Below are positions 1-8,392 of a DNA stretch of 64,000 nt, piece after piece. This stretch comes from Streptosporangium canum (lineage in GTDB: Bacteria > Actinomycetota > Actinomycetes > Streptosporangiales > Streptosporangiaceae): positions 1 through 64,000 of the forward strand of contig NZ_FOQY01000037.1 in NCBI RefSeq assembly GCF_900113865.1. Reading direction: 5' to 3'. Below the pieces are notes generated by a model, which saw only the letters and a list, made by a program, of their open reading frames with translations, did no database searches and was not told where the DNA came from. The stretch's first letter is position 1; each line of letters begins with the position of its first letter. Both the position numbers and the translations under genes were made by a program.

Positions 1-770
1 CCATCTCCTGGTTCCAGAACCCCGCCGCCCAGGTCTCGGCGCACTACGTCGTGCGCTCCTCCGACGGCGACGTCACCCAGATGGTCCGCGAGAAGGACCG
101 GGCCTGGCACGCCCGCGACTGGAACAGCCGCTCCGTCGGCATCGAGCACGAGGGCTACGTCAACGACGCCTCCTGGTTCACCGACGCGATGTACCGCTCC
201 TCGGCCGCGCTGACCCGCAACGTCGCCGACCGCTACGGCATCCCCAAGGACCGCACCCACATCGTCGGCCACGTCGAGGTGCCGGGCAACGACCACACCG
301 ACCCCGGCCCCAACTGGGACTGGACCAGATACATGCAGTACGTCAACGGCACCACCAGCACCTGGTCCACCATCGTCGACAACACCACGGCGGGGAGGTT
401 CACCGCGAGCGCCAACTGGGGCACCTCCACCTACTCCGGCCAGCGCTACGGCGCCGACTACCGGTACGCCGAACCGGTGGCGGCCAGTGACACCGCCTGG
501 TACCGGGCCGCCATCCCCGCCACGGCCACCTACCGCGTCGAGGCCTGGTATCCGGCCGTCTCCGGCTACAACACCGCCGCGCCGTACATCGTCACCACCT
601 CCAGCGGAAACAAGACGGTCTACGTCGACCAGCGGACCGGCGGCGGCGCCTGGCGCGCCGTCGGCACCTTCACGCTGAACGCCGGGGACTACAACGTCGT
701 CGGGGTGAGCCGGTGGACCGCCGGCACGGGACTGATCATCGCCGACGCCGTCCGCATCACACGAGTCTGA
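1..770 (+). CDS. N-acetylmuramoyl-L-alanine amidase with golvesin-like C-terminal domain (5' end outside window)
   Basis: The open frame runs in from the left edge (first full codon at position 3), so the N-terminus is missing. The visible part begins inside an Ami_2-type zinc amidase domain: an SAHYVV segment carries the first zinc histidine, GIEHEG the conserved acidic region, and GHVEVPGNDHTDPGPNWDW the later histidine and the DPG motif. This family cuts the bond between N-acetylmuramic acid and L-alanine in peptidoglycan. After about residue 120 comes a beta-rich domain (YRVEAWYPAVSGYN, IIADAVRI) like the golvesin/Xly carbohydrate-binding modules found on secreted actinobacterial wall enzymes. 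Probably secreted, although the signal peptide is not in view. A strong hairpin follows the stop codon. Confidence 0.9.
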   Translation, partial: ISWFQNPAAQVSAHYVVRSSDGDVTQMVREKDRAWHARDWNSRSVGIEHEGYVNDASWFTDAMYRSSAALTRNVADRYGIPKDRTHIVGHVEVPGNDHTDPGPNWDWTRYMQYVNGTTSTWSTIVDNTTAGRFTASANWGTSTYSGQRYGADYRYAEPVAASDTAWYRAAIPATATYRVEAWYPAVSGYNTAAPYIVTTSSGNKTVYVDQRTGGGAWRAVGTFTLNAGDYNVVGVSRWTAGTGLIIADAVRITRV

Positions 771-778
771 CCGGCTTA

Positions 779-815
779 CGGCGGGCCCGGCGAGCACCTC
801 TCGCCGGGCCCGCCG
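779..815 (+). terminator. Hairpin terminator after the amidase
   Basis: Perfect 16-bp arms (779-794 and 800-815) around a 5-nt loop, 8 nt after the stop. There is no clear T-run, which is common in high-GC actinobacteria. Confidence 0.75.
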
Positions 816-837
816 CAAGCGCCCCCTGACCGGCAGA

Positions 838-865
838 GGTCCCGTACGGCATGCCGTACGGGACC
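838..865 (-). terminator. 28-bp perfect palindrome between convergent genes
   Basis: Positions 838-865 form a loopless 28-bp palindrome centred between 851 and 852, built on GTACGGCATGCCGTAC. It lies 22 nt beyond the stop of the minus-strand gene at 888 and back to back with the hairpin at 779-815, so it most likely terminates the minus-strand gene. Confidence 0.6.
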
Positions 866-887
866 CGCGGCGGATCTCAGAGGCCGG

Positions 888-1973
888 TCAGAGGGCCGAG
901 GTGTAGGTGGTCAGGGATGGCTGGTTCACCCGGGTGGTGCCGTTGTAGCAGACGACGTTGCGGACGATCGCGACGCTGCCGCTGGTGTTCCACAGGGTCT
1001 GCAGGTTGCAGTACTCGGGGCCGGGGCCGTAGGCGGTGACCTGGACGTCGTCGGGCAGGACGCCGACCCTCGGGAAGGTCACCAGCCGCTGGCCCAGCCC
1101 GGCGGTCTGCACGGTGTTGATCCCGAGCTGGGAGTTGTAGTTGACCGCCGGCGGCACCGGCGAGTAGGGCCCGGGGTTGGCCGGGGTGTTGTCGAAGGTG
1201 TAGGCGAAGTTCTTCGGCGGGACCGCCGCCCCGGTGATCGCCCGCTCACGCTGGTAGGTCAGCGACCAGCCGGTGTTGAGCGGGACGTTCGTCGCGTTGT
1301 GGCAGCGGACCTGGACCGTCTGCGCGCCGAGGGCCGAGGCCCAGCCGCCGACCTTGCAGTGGGCGGGCTGGACCGGGTCGACCGCGGTCACCTGGATGTT
1401 CCCGGCGGGCCCCGACGAGCCCAGACCGGGCAGGGTGACCGTCCAGACCCCTCCGCCTCCGGCGACGGTGTTCACGGCCGGAGCCGAGTTGAACTGGCTG
1501 ACGATGGACGCGCCGTCGTAGTGGACGTAGCCGAACGCCTGGGGGGCGGGCAGGACGCCCGTGCTCTGCTCGAAGACGATGCTGTACGGGGTGAACACCG
1601 GTCCTCCGCCGTACTTGTAGCACTGCACCACCACGACCAGGTCGGGTCCCACCGGACCCCACTTCTGGGCCTGGCACCAGTAGGCGGTCTGGGAGATCGC
1701 CGTGACGTGCACGACGCCGCCGTCGATCGCGAGCTGCGGGAACGTCACATATGTCTGCCCCACCCCGCCGGGCGCGACCGTGACGTTGAACCCGGCCCCC
1801 CAGCTCCCCGCCTGGCGGGCGGGGTCGGGGATGCCCGAGTTCAGGTTGATGTGGGCGAACCCCCATCGGTTGGGGACGGAGGCCTGGGCGCTCGCGGCGA
1901 CGGTCACGAGACCGGTCGCGAGCATGAACGTCACACAGAGGATCCTGAACATCGCTTTTCGTAACCTGTGCAT
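888..1973 (-). CDS. Secreted protein of unknown function
   Basis: The start chosen is ATG at 1973, preceded by AACGAGG. A longer in-frame start at 2066 would bury the signal peptide. Residues 1-32 form a classic signal peptide (charged MHRLRKAMFRILC, hydrophobic core, A-S-A-Q-A cleavage site). The remaining ~330 residues look like three repeats of a beta-rich ~100-residue unit, each with VTFP or VTLP, a short Pro-Ala spacer and a cysteine-containing segment (WCQAQKW, HCKVGGW, YCNLQTL). No catalytic motif is recognised. Similar repeats occur in actinobacterial exported proteins of unknown role, so a surface or adhesive function is only a guess. A perfect -35-like TTGACA lies at 2160-2155 without a convincing -10. 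Confidence 0.7.
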   Translation of the reverse strand: MHRLRKAMFRILCVTFMLATGLVTVAASAQASVPNRWGFAHINLNSGIPDPARQAGSWGAGFNVTVAPGGVGQTYVTFPQLAIDGGVVHVTAISQTAYWCQAQKWGPVGPDLVVVVQCYKYGGGPVFTPYSIVFEQSTGVLPAPQAFGYVHYDGASIVSQFNSAPAVNTVAGGGGVWTVTLPGLGSSGPAGNIQVTAVDPVQPAHCKVGGWASALGAQTVQVRCHNATNVPLNTGWSLTYQRERAITGAAVPPKNFAYTFDNTPANPGPYSPVPPAVNYNSQLGINTVQTAGLGQRLVTFPRVGVLPDDVQVTAYGPGPEYCNLQTLWNTSGSVAIVRNVVCYNGTTRVNQPSLTTYTSAL

Positions 1974-2183
1974 GTCGGCCTCGTTCCACTTGGGGGGTTC
2001 GGACGACCAGACACGCCCGCGACGCCGCACGGCAAGCAGGGCACGGCGCTGGAATGCCTGGTTCACAACTGGCTCTGAGCTCTTGATAGCTCGCTCGCCA
2101 CCCCTTGAGAAGACCCAACCTTTCTTGCGGTCCTGACTGAACCAGATCTCGCGCTGTCAATATTCGGCGGCGCCGGCGCCGCG

Positions 2184-2570
2184 TCAGTCCAGATCCCGCA
2201 GCCGCCGCGCGACCTCCGCCTCCCGGTCCGTCATCGACCGGTCGAACGCCTCCCGCATCTCCCGCAGCCCGTTCCAGAACCCCGTGTGATCGGGCAGGCC
2301 CTCCGGCGCCGACCGGCCGAGGGTCTCGCCGACCAGTTCGCGTGTCTTGCGCTGTCCGTCCTCCTGCGCCCGCCGTACGGCCGCGCCGGTCTCCTCCGCC
2401 AGCTCCCGGCTGTCCATGCGCATGACCCGCGGATTGAAGGTGATCTTCACGAGCCGGCCGGCCGCGTCGGTGACGGCGTGGACCAGCCCTCCGGCGGCCT
2501 CGCCCTCGCCGGTGATGTCGCCCAGGCCGTCCTCCATCTGGCGCAGGACCGCCTCGTCCGGGTAACCCAC
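2184..2570 (-). CDS. YbaB/EbfC-like small protein
   Basis: About 128 residues with the YbaB-type pattern: a G-x-V/A-DAAG-x-L segment (HAVTDAAGRLVKITFNPRVMR), then a helix rich in Glu and Arg. YbaB proteins are dimeric DNA-binding, nucleoid-associated proteins. The start chosen is GTG at 2570, because AAGGAG (2582-2577) sits 6 nt upstream, directly after the stop of the preceding gene. An ATG at 2600 would give a longer protein overlapping that gene by 16 nt but has no ribosome site. It is the last gene of a three-gene cassette. In actinobacteria such YbaB-like proteins often accompany WXG100-like genes, which fits here. Confidence 0.6.
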   Translation of the reverse strand: MGYPDEAVLRQMEDGLGDITGEGEAAGGLVHAVTDAAGRLVKITFNPRVMRMDSRELAEETGAAVRRAQEDGQRKTRELVGETLGRSAPEGLPDHTGFWNGLREMREAFDRSMTDREAEVARRLRDLD

Positions 2571-2584
2571 CACGTGCTCCTTCG

Positions 2585-3541
2585 CTACTTGAACTTCCAT
2601 CCGGGCGGGAAGATGACCGCCCGCAGGCCGTGCCCGCTGAACTTGGCCGCCCACTCGTCGTAGGTGGGCAGCAGCTCCCCGTCGCCGTCCAGGGCGCTGT
2701 AGGCGGGGGTGTACCCCAGCCCCGAGCCGGTCAGGCGCGCTCCCAGCTCGATGCCCCGGGTGGTCGGCATCCCCCGGAAGGGAAGCTTGGCGAGGTCGTA
2801 CCCGAGGACGTACGCGCCGTTCGCGCCGACGATCTTGCCGAACTCCTCCGCGTTCTCGCTCGCCGAGCCGAGCGGCTGGCCGTGGGCGAGCTGGACACTC
2901 TTGGTGATCGCCATCGAGCCGGCCGCGTAGGCCGCGCCGTCGATGGCCATGTAGAGCAGCGTCGTCATGGCGTACTTGGGCACCGTCATCTCCATGATCC
3001 TCGCCGCGTTCAGGGCGAAGGCGGACTTCAGGTTCTTCGCCGCCCTGATCAGTGCGGCGACCCGGGCGGCGGCGACCCCGTAGAGAGCGGTGGTCATCGG
3101 CTGGAACATCACCACCCACATGATCTGCAGGATCAGGTCCTCCAGCTGGGCGAGGCCCTTGTGCGCCTCCTCCACCAGATCCGCGTAGGCCTCGCAGCCG
3201 ATGGCCACGACACGGCAGTCCTTGGCGAGCAGCGGCGCGTAACCGGAGACGGCCCCCTGGTAGAGCGTGCGGAACCCCTCCACGGCCGGGCCGCTGTTGC
3301 GCTCGTTGTCCCAGACCGAGGCGGCCAGCGCGTCGGCGCGGTCGGCGATGCCCTTGTCGGCGTTCTCCCCCCTTCCGCCGTCGAGGTCGTCGGCGAGCCG
3401 GTTGAAGATCCGCGCGATCTCCCGGAGCTTGTCGGGCGGGATCTCGGGAGCCGTCACGCCGCCGTATATCCGCAGGGCCACCAGGTAGCCCATGCCGGCC
3501 CCGAAGAGCACCTTGAGCCCGAGCATCGGTGAGATCGCCAT
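2585..3541 (-). CDS. Helical membrane-associated protein of a WXG100-like cassette
   Basis: 318 residues. A hydrophobic stretch at the N-terminus (LKVLFGAGMGYLVAL) is followed by a long helical region, two hydrophobic helices near residues 140-200 (LEDLILQIMWVVMFQPMTTALYGVAAARVAALI and YAMTTLLYMAIDGAAYAAGSM) and a compact C-terminus ending PPGWKFK. Its ATG overlaps the upstream stop by one base (TGATG), so translation is coupled. The arrangement resembles WXG/LXG-type proteins linked to type VII secretion, but no secretion-system gene lies nearby and no toxin domain is recognised. Function unknown. Confidence 0.6.
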   Translation of the reverse strand: MAISPMLGLKVLFGAGMGYLVALRIYGGVTAPEIPPDKLREIARIFNRLADDLDGGRGENADKGIADRADALAASVWDNERNSGPAVEGFRTLYQGAVSGYAPLLAKDCRVVAIGCEAYADLVEEAHKGLAQLEDLILQIMWVVMFQPMTTALYGVAAARVAALIRAAKNLKSAFALNAARIMEMTVPKYAMTTLLYMAIDGAAYAAGSMAITKSVQLAHGQPLGSASENAEEFGKIVGANGAYVLGYDLAKLPFRGMPTTRGIELGARLTGSGLGYTPAYSALDGDGELLPTYDEWAAKFSGHGLRAVIFPPGWKFK

Positions 3542-3927
3542 CAGGCGCCGTCCCGCTCCGCCGCCTGGCCGTCGGCCAGGTAGTCCGGCAACTTCGCCAG
3601 GTCCTCCGCCATGCCCCAGTCGAGGACCAGGACACTCCTGTGCATCGCGAGCAGGCCGTCCCTGATGTCGCCGTAGGCTTCGGCGAGGTCGTCCGTCAGG
3701 GCGAGCATCTGGTCGCGTTTGGGAGTGAACCAGCGCAGGAACTTCTGGTCGGTCTCCTCGCCGCTCGGCAGGTCGCCGAGGGCCTTCAGGGCGTCCGCCG
3801 CCCGCTTGACCGCCTCGTGGAGATCGCCGCCGACCTTGCCGAAGCCGGGTGCGGCCTGGTTCTCCAACTGGTCGTGGTCGTACGCCATGGGCTCCGACTG
3901 GCCCCGCGCGGGGGCTGGCTCCGCCAC
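3541..3927 (-). CDS. Small all-helical WXG100-like protein
   Basis: 128 residues from GTG at 3927, chosen because GAGGAG lies 6 nt upstream (an internal ATG at the MAYDHDQ segment has no comparable site). After a Pro-rich start the protein is two amphipathic helices (HEAVKRAADALKALGDL and FTPKRDQMLALTDDLAEAYGDIRDGLLAMHRSV) with a central turn, the size and shape of WXG100/ESAT-6-like substrates. An exact W-x-G is absent, the nearest being DWGMAEDL near the end. First gene of the cassette 3927-2184. Type VII secretion is inference from size and architecture. Confidence 0.55.
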   Translation of the reverse strand: MAEPAPARGQSEPMAYDHDQLENQAAPGFGKVGGDLHEAVKRAADALKALGDLPSGEETDQKFLRWFTPKRDQMLALTDDLAEAYGDIRDGLLAMHRSVLVLDWGMAEDLAKLPDYLADGQAAERDGA

Positions 3928-4138
3928 GTACCGCTCCTCACTGTGCACGGACCTCGAAGATCGCCGGCAACAAACCCTTAATATCCCCGATGGGCCTCGG
4001 AGTTCTAGAGGGGCCGTGAGATCGGTGAAGCACACCGTGGTGAGAGCCTGGAACCTGCCTGTTCCGGAAGCGCTAAATCAGGGTTAATGCGGCGTTAATA
4101 CATGTCCGGCAGGTGCGGGCCCGTACCGCCTCCGGCCC

Positions 4139-4516
4139 TCATCCGGAGGGCCGGGAGCCTCGGCGGGAGGCGTGCTCCAGCGAGCCGGGCACGTCGGCGT
4201 CGATGGAGAAGAAACTGTAGAGATCGGTCATGCGCAGCAGCCGTTCGAAATGGCCCCGCACTCCCGCCAGCCGCAGCCATCCGCCCGCCTCGAAGGCCGA
4301 GGTCATCCCGCTGAGGAATGTCCGCAGGCCGTTGGAGTCGCAGAAGGTGACTCCCCCGACGTCGAGGACGATCCTGGCACGCTGGGCGGAGATCAGCTCG
4401 CCGATGGCCGTCCTGAGGAGAGGGCTGGAGTTGCGGTCGATGTCCCCCGTCACGGTGAGCACGGCGCAGCCCGTCTCCTCGTGATGGGTGACGCGGATGA
4501 CCAGCTCTCTACTCAT
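4139..4516 (-). CDS. STAS-domain anti-sigma factor antagonist
   Basis: 125 residues from ATG 4516, forming a single STAS domain. The strand GCAVLTVTGDIDRNSSPLLRTAI and the motif VTFCDSNGLRTFL are diagnostic. The serine in DSNGL is the site phosphorylated by the cognate anti-sigma kinase in SpoIIAA/RsbV homologues. The unphosphorylated protein is expected to bind the kinase and release a sigma factor. No partner kinase or sigma gene is adjacent, so this is an orphan antagonist. The 210 bp on its downstream side (3928-4138) hold no recognisable gene. Confidence 0.85.
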   Translation of the reverse strand: MSRELVIRVTHHEETGCAVLTVTGDIDRNSSPLLRTAIGELISAQRARIVLDVGGVTFCDSNGLRTFLSGMTSAFEAGGWLRLAGVRGHFERLLRMTDLYSFFSIDADVPGSLEHASRRGSRPSG

Positions 4517-4689
4517 CGCCCTGTCTCTCCCATGCGCCGACGATTCGGCCCGCGCCGGCTGCTGTTCAGACTGATCAAGGTATACCCGTCCCGCCCGGCG
4601 GGTTGGGCGACAGTCAGGAGACATGTGCGTAACGGCCTCGGTCACCGGCCCTGGAGACGGTCTCCCCGAGATCAGCCGGCGCGCGGAAG

Positions 4690-4720
4690 GGGTGGCCGGG
4701 GTCCCCGCTCCCGGCCACCC
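4690..4720. terminator. GC-rich hairpin between GH81 gene and STAS gene
   Basis: Arms 4690-4700 and 4710-4720 (GGTGGCCGGG / CCCGGCCACC plus one outer pair) around a 9-nt loop. Together with the hairpin at 4782-4806 it probably ends GH81 transcription before the STAS gene. Confidence 0.5.
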
Positions 4721-4749
4721 CACATGCCGGCAGGACCGGCGTCTGTCGG

Positions 4750-4822
4750 CGGATCAGCCGAAGGCCGGCGGATCAGCCGATCACGTGCCGATGGGACCGG
4801 CACGTGCCCACGGATCAGCCGA
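4750..4822. repeat. Three copies of CGGATCAGCCGA at the GH81 gene end
   Basis: The 12-mer CGGATCAGCCGA is present at 4750-4761, 4769-4780 and 4811-4822. The last copy contains the stop codon of the GH81 gene (TGA complement at 4815-4817), so the other two look like duplications of the gene end. Between copies two and three lies a hairpin (4782-4790 / 4798-4806, CACGTGCCG / CGGCACGTG) placed like a terminator for the GH81 gene. Confidence 0.7.
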
Positions 4823-7748
4823 ACGGCAGCCGCACCAGGGACCGGTCGCCGGTGCCGAGGGTGGTCGTGCCGCCGCCGATGGCGTTCCAGATCTCCACCC
4901 TCACCCGGCCGCCGGACAGGTTGCCGAGCGTCCCGGAGGAGGACTGCAGGCCCGCGGCCTGGGTGTAGTGCTCCCAGCCGGCCACCGGGTCGGTGGCGAA
5001 GTAGCGGTAGGTCTCCACCCGGTCCCAGCTTCCGTCGCCGGTCAGGTCGTAGGAGACCCGGGCCTGGACGCCGTTGGCGACGGTGGTGCCCGCGTCCACG
5101 GCGAGGTCGAACGCGGTGGTCCCGCCGTTGTGGGCGGCGGTCAGGCCGGTGGCCGTGAAGACCTGCGCGTTCACGGGTGTGCCGTCGTGGTTGCCGTTGG
5201 CGGCGGCGAGCGTGACGGTGCCCGCCGCGCCCGCCGCGCCCGGCAGCCCCCCGCCCGCCTGCGGGTAGCGCGTCGCGGCGAAGGGGCCCACGGTCGGCGT
5301 GACCGTCGGGGTCGGCGTCACGGTCGGGGTCGGCTGGGGGCTCGGGTCGACCCCGCCACCGGCGTTGCCGCCGCTCCAGGTGTGGGCGCCCGAGGTGACC
5401 GTCTTGCCCGCCGGCACGTTGAGCGTGGTGCCGTTGGAGAAGGTCACCGTGATCGCGGCGCCGGTGATGTTGGAGGCCACGTAGGTCCGGGCGCCGTTCT
5501 TGCTGAACACCTTGGCCAGCGGGTGGTTGGCGGTGACGGAGGTGTCCACCGTGCCCAGCGCGGCCAGGTTCCGGATCCAGTGGAAGGTGTGCGCCTTGCT
5601 CTCCCCCTCCTCGGAGGTGAGGCCGCTGTTGGCGCGGAAGTTCGCCAGGGCGGCGTCTCCGTTGCCGAGGGCGAGGAACTCCCAGAGGATGTCCCGCCAC
5701 ACCGTGGGCGGCCCGCCGTTGTTCCTGGTCAGCTCGTTGTAGTTGGTGGTCACGTAGGCGGGGTTGTCGCCCAGGTAGAAGTGGCCGCCGGTGATCGGGA
5801 GCATGTTGATGCCCTGGATCATCTCCGGCTCGGCGCTGAACCAGGTGGCGTAGGCGCCGCCGTCGCCCCAGACCATGCCGACCGTGCTGTGGCCGAAGGC
5901 CGCCGGGAAGTTCTGGTCGCGCACGTCGAACCAGTACTCCTGGATCGCCGCCGCCTGTGTGGTGTAGATGTAGACGCCGGCGTCGCGGACCGCCGTGTTA
6001 CCGGTGGCCTGCCCCCACTGGATCAGCGCGTTGGCGAAGTTCATGCCCTCGGACGAGGACTCCTGGTTGTTGCCCGCGCCGAACGCCCCGTGGCCCGACG
6101 CCCAGTCGTGGCCGGCGTAGATGTCGAAGTCGCGCAGGTAGGGGAAGCGCGTGTCGCCGCGGTCGTAGTTGTTGGCGTCGCGGATCAGCAGGTCGACCAT
6201 GCCGCCGTACTGGCTGGTCTTCGCCCAGTTGGGGTCGTACTTGGCCAGGGTCGCGGCGGCCGCGATGTAGTAGCCGTAGTGGAAGTGATGGTCGTTGAGC
6301 TCCTGGTCGGAACCGTAGGAGGCCGGGTAGCCGATCAGCGTCCCCCAGGTGGGGTCGAGGTAGAAGACCCGGGAGGTCTTGCCCGGCGAGGCGGTGAACC
6401 AGTCGTTGAGGCGGGTGCGGATGGCGCCCAGGGCCGCGTCGCGGACCGAGGTCAGGTTGAGCTGGTCGGCGATCTCCGCGATGCGCGCGGCCCGTCCCAG
6501 CCCCTTGCCGGTCCAGTAGGTGTCGTCGCCCCGGTTGTCCATCGGGTTGCCCAGCTCGGCGTTGAGGAGGCCGGTGACCGTGGCCAGGTCGGCCCCGGCG
6601 CCGTCGCCGACGGCGGGCACCTCGGGCAGCACGCCGGTGTACTTCATGGACGTCGTGAACTGCGTCCCTGTGACGATCTTCATCTGGCCGCGCGCGGAGA
6701 CGTAGGTCTGCGCGAGCGGGGTCGAGCCGGTCAGATGGTTCCACTGATGCGGGTAGAGGGCCATGACCGTGCCGGTCGCGCCGCCCTGCCGGGCCGTGGT
6801 GGTGAAGGCGTACGTCGTGCTCAGCGTGCTGCTCGCCGGGTTGTAGGAGTAGGAGACCCGGGTGCCGGTGACGTGCGCGTGCGCGTACTGGCCGTAGGTG
6901 TTCGCCAGGGCCGCGCGGTCGCCGCCCGCGGGCAGGACCGCCACCGAGAAGAAGCCCTTGCCCGCGAGGGAGGAGCTGATCGTCGTCCCGCTGACCGCCC
7001 AGGTGGCGCCGGTCGGCGCGTAGGCGACGTAGTCGTGCCCGTTGACGGTGAAACCGATGGTGGCGCCGCTGTTGGACCAGACGGACGGGGCGCCGGCCGC
7101 GGTGATCCGCGCGTCCCCGCCGGTGATCTGGAAGTAGCCGAACGGCAGGCCGTGGCCGATGGTGGCCTTCATGGTCCGGCCGCCGCCGCTCCAGTACGGC
7201 GTGACGGTCCAGTCGCTCCAGCCGTCGACCTTGACGTCGGGGGAGTTCAGCCCGGCGACGCCGACCTGGATGTCCTGGACGTAGGGGTAGTGGAACTCCC
7301 CGACCCCGGTGGCCGTCCCGCTGATCGCGGGCGTGGTGGTGTAGGAGAAGCCGAGGCCGGCGCCGGAGGTGTCGTAGGAGATCGGGTGGGCGTGCAGCGG
7401 CTCGCCGTAGGAGCAGTCGGTCTTCTTGTAGAGGATCGACGACCACCAGTCGTTGGTCGGGACGGCTCCCGCGGGAGCGTTGGCCGTCACCCACTGGCGC
7501 GGGTTGGTGGAGATGGAACCGCAGCCGGTCGGCAGCGATCGGCCGGCGGGCAGCGTGTCGGCATAGCTGCCGGCGCCGACCGTGGCCGCTTCGGCGGACC
7601 AGGCGAGACCGAAGCCGAACATGCCGGCCACCATCGCGACGGCCACGCCGGCGACGAGGGCGCGTCTGCGGGCCCACGGACGGTGGGTGAGTCGCCTTTC
7701 ACGGGGGTGCGCACTGTCCGGACCCGTGGTCCGGATGAGGGGATGCAT
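4815..7748 (-). CDS. Secreted GH81 endo-beta-1,3-glucanase with CBM56-like domain
   Basis: 977 residues. Signal peptide 1-54 (RRALVAGVAVAMVAGMFGFGLAWSAEA). The GH81 domain covers about 60-780. The acidic residues corresponding to the GH81 catalytic centre are visible as D486 (in LNDHHFHYGY), E563 and E567 (in NNQESSSEGMN); their 77 and 4 residue spacing matches what I recall for characterised GH81 enzymes. After a Pro-Thr linker (repeated TVTPTP) comes a ~150-residue beta domain (YDLTGDGSWDRVETYRYFATD) like the CBM56 beta-1,3-glucan-binding modules. It should cut laminarin-like glucans, including fungal and oomycete walls, outside the cell. GGAGG lies 8 nt before the ATG. Two GAGAGCGCTCTC operators upstream indicate LacI-family control. 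Confidence 0.93.
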   Translation of the reverse strand: MHPLIRTTGPDSAHPRERRLTHRPWARRRALVAGVAVAMVAGMFGFGLAWSAEAATVGAGSYADTLPAGRSLPTGCGSISTNPRQWVTANAPAGAVPTNDWWSSILYKKTDCSYGEPLHAHPISYDTSGAGLGFSYTTTPAISGTATGVGEFHYPYVQDIQVGVAGLNSPDVKVDGWSDWTVTPYWSGGGRTMKATIGHGLPFGYFQITGGDARITAAGAPSVWSNSGATIGFTVNGHDYVAYAPTGATWAVSGTTISSSLAGKGFFSVAVLPAGGDRAALANTYGQYAHAHVTGTRVSYSYNPASSTLSTTYAFTTTARQGGATGTVMALYPHQWNHLTGSTPLAQTYVSARGQMKIVTGTQFTTSMKYTGVLPEVPAVGDGAGADLATVTGLLNAELGNPMDNRGDDTYWTGKGLGRAARIAEIADQLNLTSVRDAALGAIRTRLNDWFTASPGKTSRVFYLDPTWGTLIGYPASYGSDQELNDHHFHYGYYIAAAATLAKYDPNWAKTSQYGGMVDLLIRDANNYDRGDTRFPYLRDFDIYAGHDWASGHGAFGAGNNQESSSEGMNFANALIQWGQATGNTAVRDAGVYIYTTQAAAIQEYWFDVRDQNFPAAFGHSTVGMVWGDGGAYATWFSAEPEMIQGINMLPITGGHFYLGDNPAYVTTNYNELTRNNGGPPTVWRDILWEFLALGNGDAALANFRANSGLTSEEGESKAHTFHWIRNLAALGTVDTSVTANHPLAKVFSKNGARTYVASNITGAAITVTFSNGTTLNVPAGKTVTSGAHTWSGGNAGGGVDPSPQPTPTVTPTPTVTPTVGPFAATRYPQAGGGLPGAAGAAGTVTLAAANGNHDGTPVNAQVFTATGLTAAHNGGTTAFDLAVDAGTTVANGVQARVSYDLTGDGSWDRVETYRYFATDPVAGWEHYTQAAGLQSSSGTLGNLSGGRVRVEIWNAIGGGTTTLGTGDRSLVRLPFG

Positions 7749-7795
7749 GGGGGGTGCCTCCGGGGAGAAGTCGGTGATCTGAGGCGGACCGTGCG

Positions 7796-7809
7796 AGAGA
7801 GCGCTCTCT
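7796..7809. promoter_or_regulatory. LacI-type operator upstream of GH81 gene (proximal)
   Basis: Perfect 14-bp palindrome AGAGAGCGCTCTCT, 48-61 nt upstream of the GH81 start. The central GAGCGCTC matches the core of CebR/CelR operators (TGGGAGCGCTCCCA) that control cellulose and beta-glucan genes in actinobacteria. Confidence 0.75.
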
Positions 7810-8005
7810 GATCGCGAAAGTAACGGCCCGTGTCGCGGACGTCAACGTTTCGCGACGGTAACGGAAAGGTAAAATAAGGAAGTGCAGGCGGGAGGGCATT
7901 GCCCCACGAAATAGGCATTTCTTACACGGAGGGCGCACCCTGGAGCCGGGAAAGCGCCCCGGCGAGATCCTGGTCCGGCGCCGGGCGATAGTCGTACCCT
8001 GATGT

Positions 8006-8017
8006 GAGAGCGCTCTC
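8006..8017. promoter_or_regulatory. LacI-type operator upstream of GH81 gene (distal)
   Basis: A 12-bp copy of GAGAGCGCTCTC, centred 209 bp from the proximal operator. It is either a second site for repression by looping or the operator of an unrecognised leftward transcript. Confidence 0.6.
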
Positions 8018-8392
8018 TCTCCTAGGAGCCGTCCACTGCCGGCCGGCCGGTCCGCGACGCACCGGGACTGTCCCCGCGTCACCCCTGCCGCAGGCGCCCC
8101 ACCCGGCGGGTGACACGGAGGGCCGCCCCGCCGGCATCCCGTGCCGCCGCACAATCCCGGAGGCCGGCCGAAGGCGATCCCGGAGACCCCCGCGAGACGG
8201 CGCCGGAAGCCCTGGGAGGCGACCCGGGAGGCCCCGGAAAGCACGGAAGGCGACTCCGGAGGCCGGGATAGATCACATTCGCCGCGCCCCGCACAACTGG
8301 CCGCACAGTGACAAAAACAAGGCTGGACACTCCGCGTAGTGGATTGTTTACTTTCCGTGACTATCCCAGCACCCCCTGCCCCAGGAGACAGC

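Larger units (their letters stand above)
7749..8392. other. 644-bp intergenic region upstream of GH81 gene
   Basis: Holds the two LacI-type operators and otherwise nothing gene-like that I can support. Short open frames here lack ribosome sites and family features. The part next to 7749 (7800-7920) is the most AT-rich of the region and should contain the GH81 promoter. The 8300-8392 end is the leader of the small secreted-protein gene. Confidence 0.6.

Noticed and set aside
4623-7811. 1062-codon plus-strand open frame
   Set aside because: Antisense shadow of the GH81 gene: composition dominated by Gly, Arg, Val and no domain, while the minus strand holds a complete GH81 enzyme.
7922-8339. 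Short open frames on both strands upstream of GH81
   Set aside because: No ribosome sites, and they overlap each other and the distal operator.
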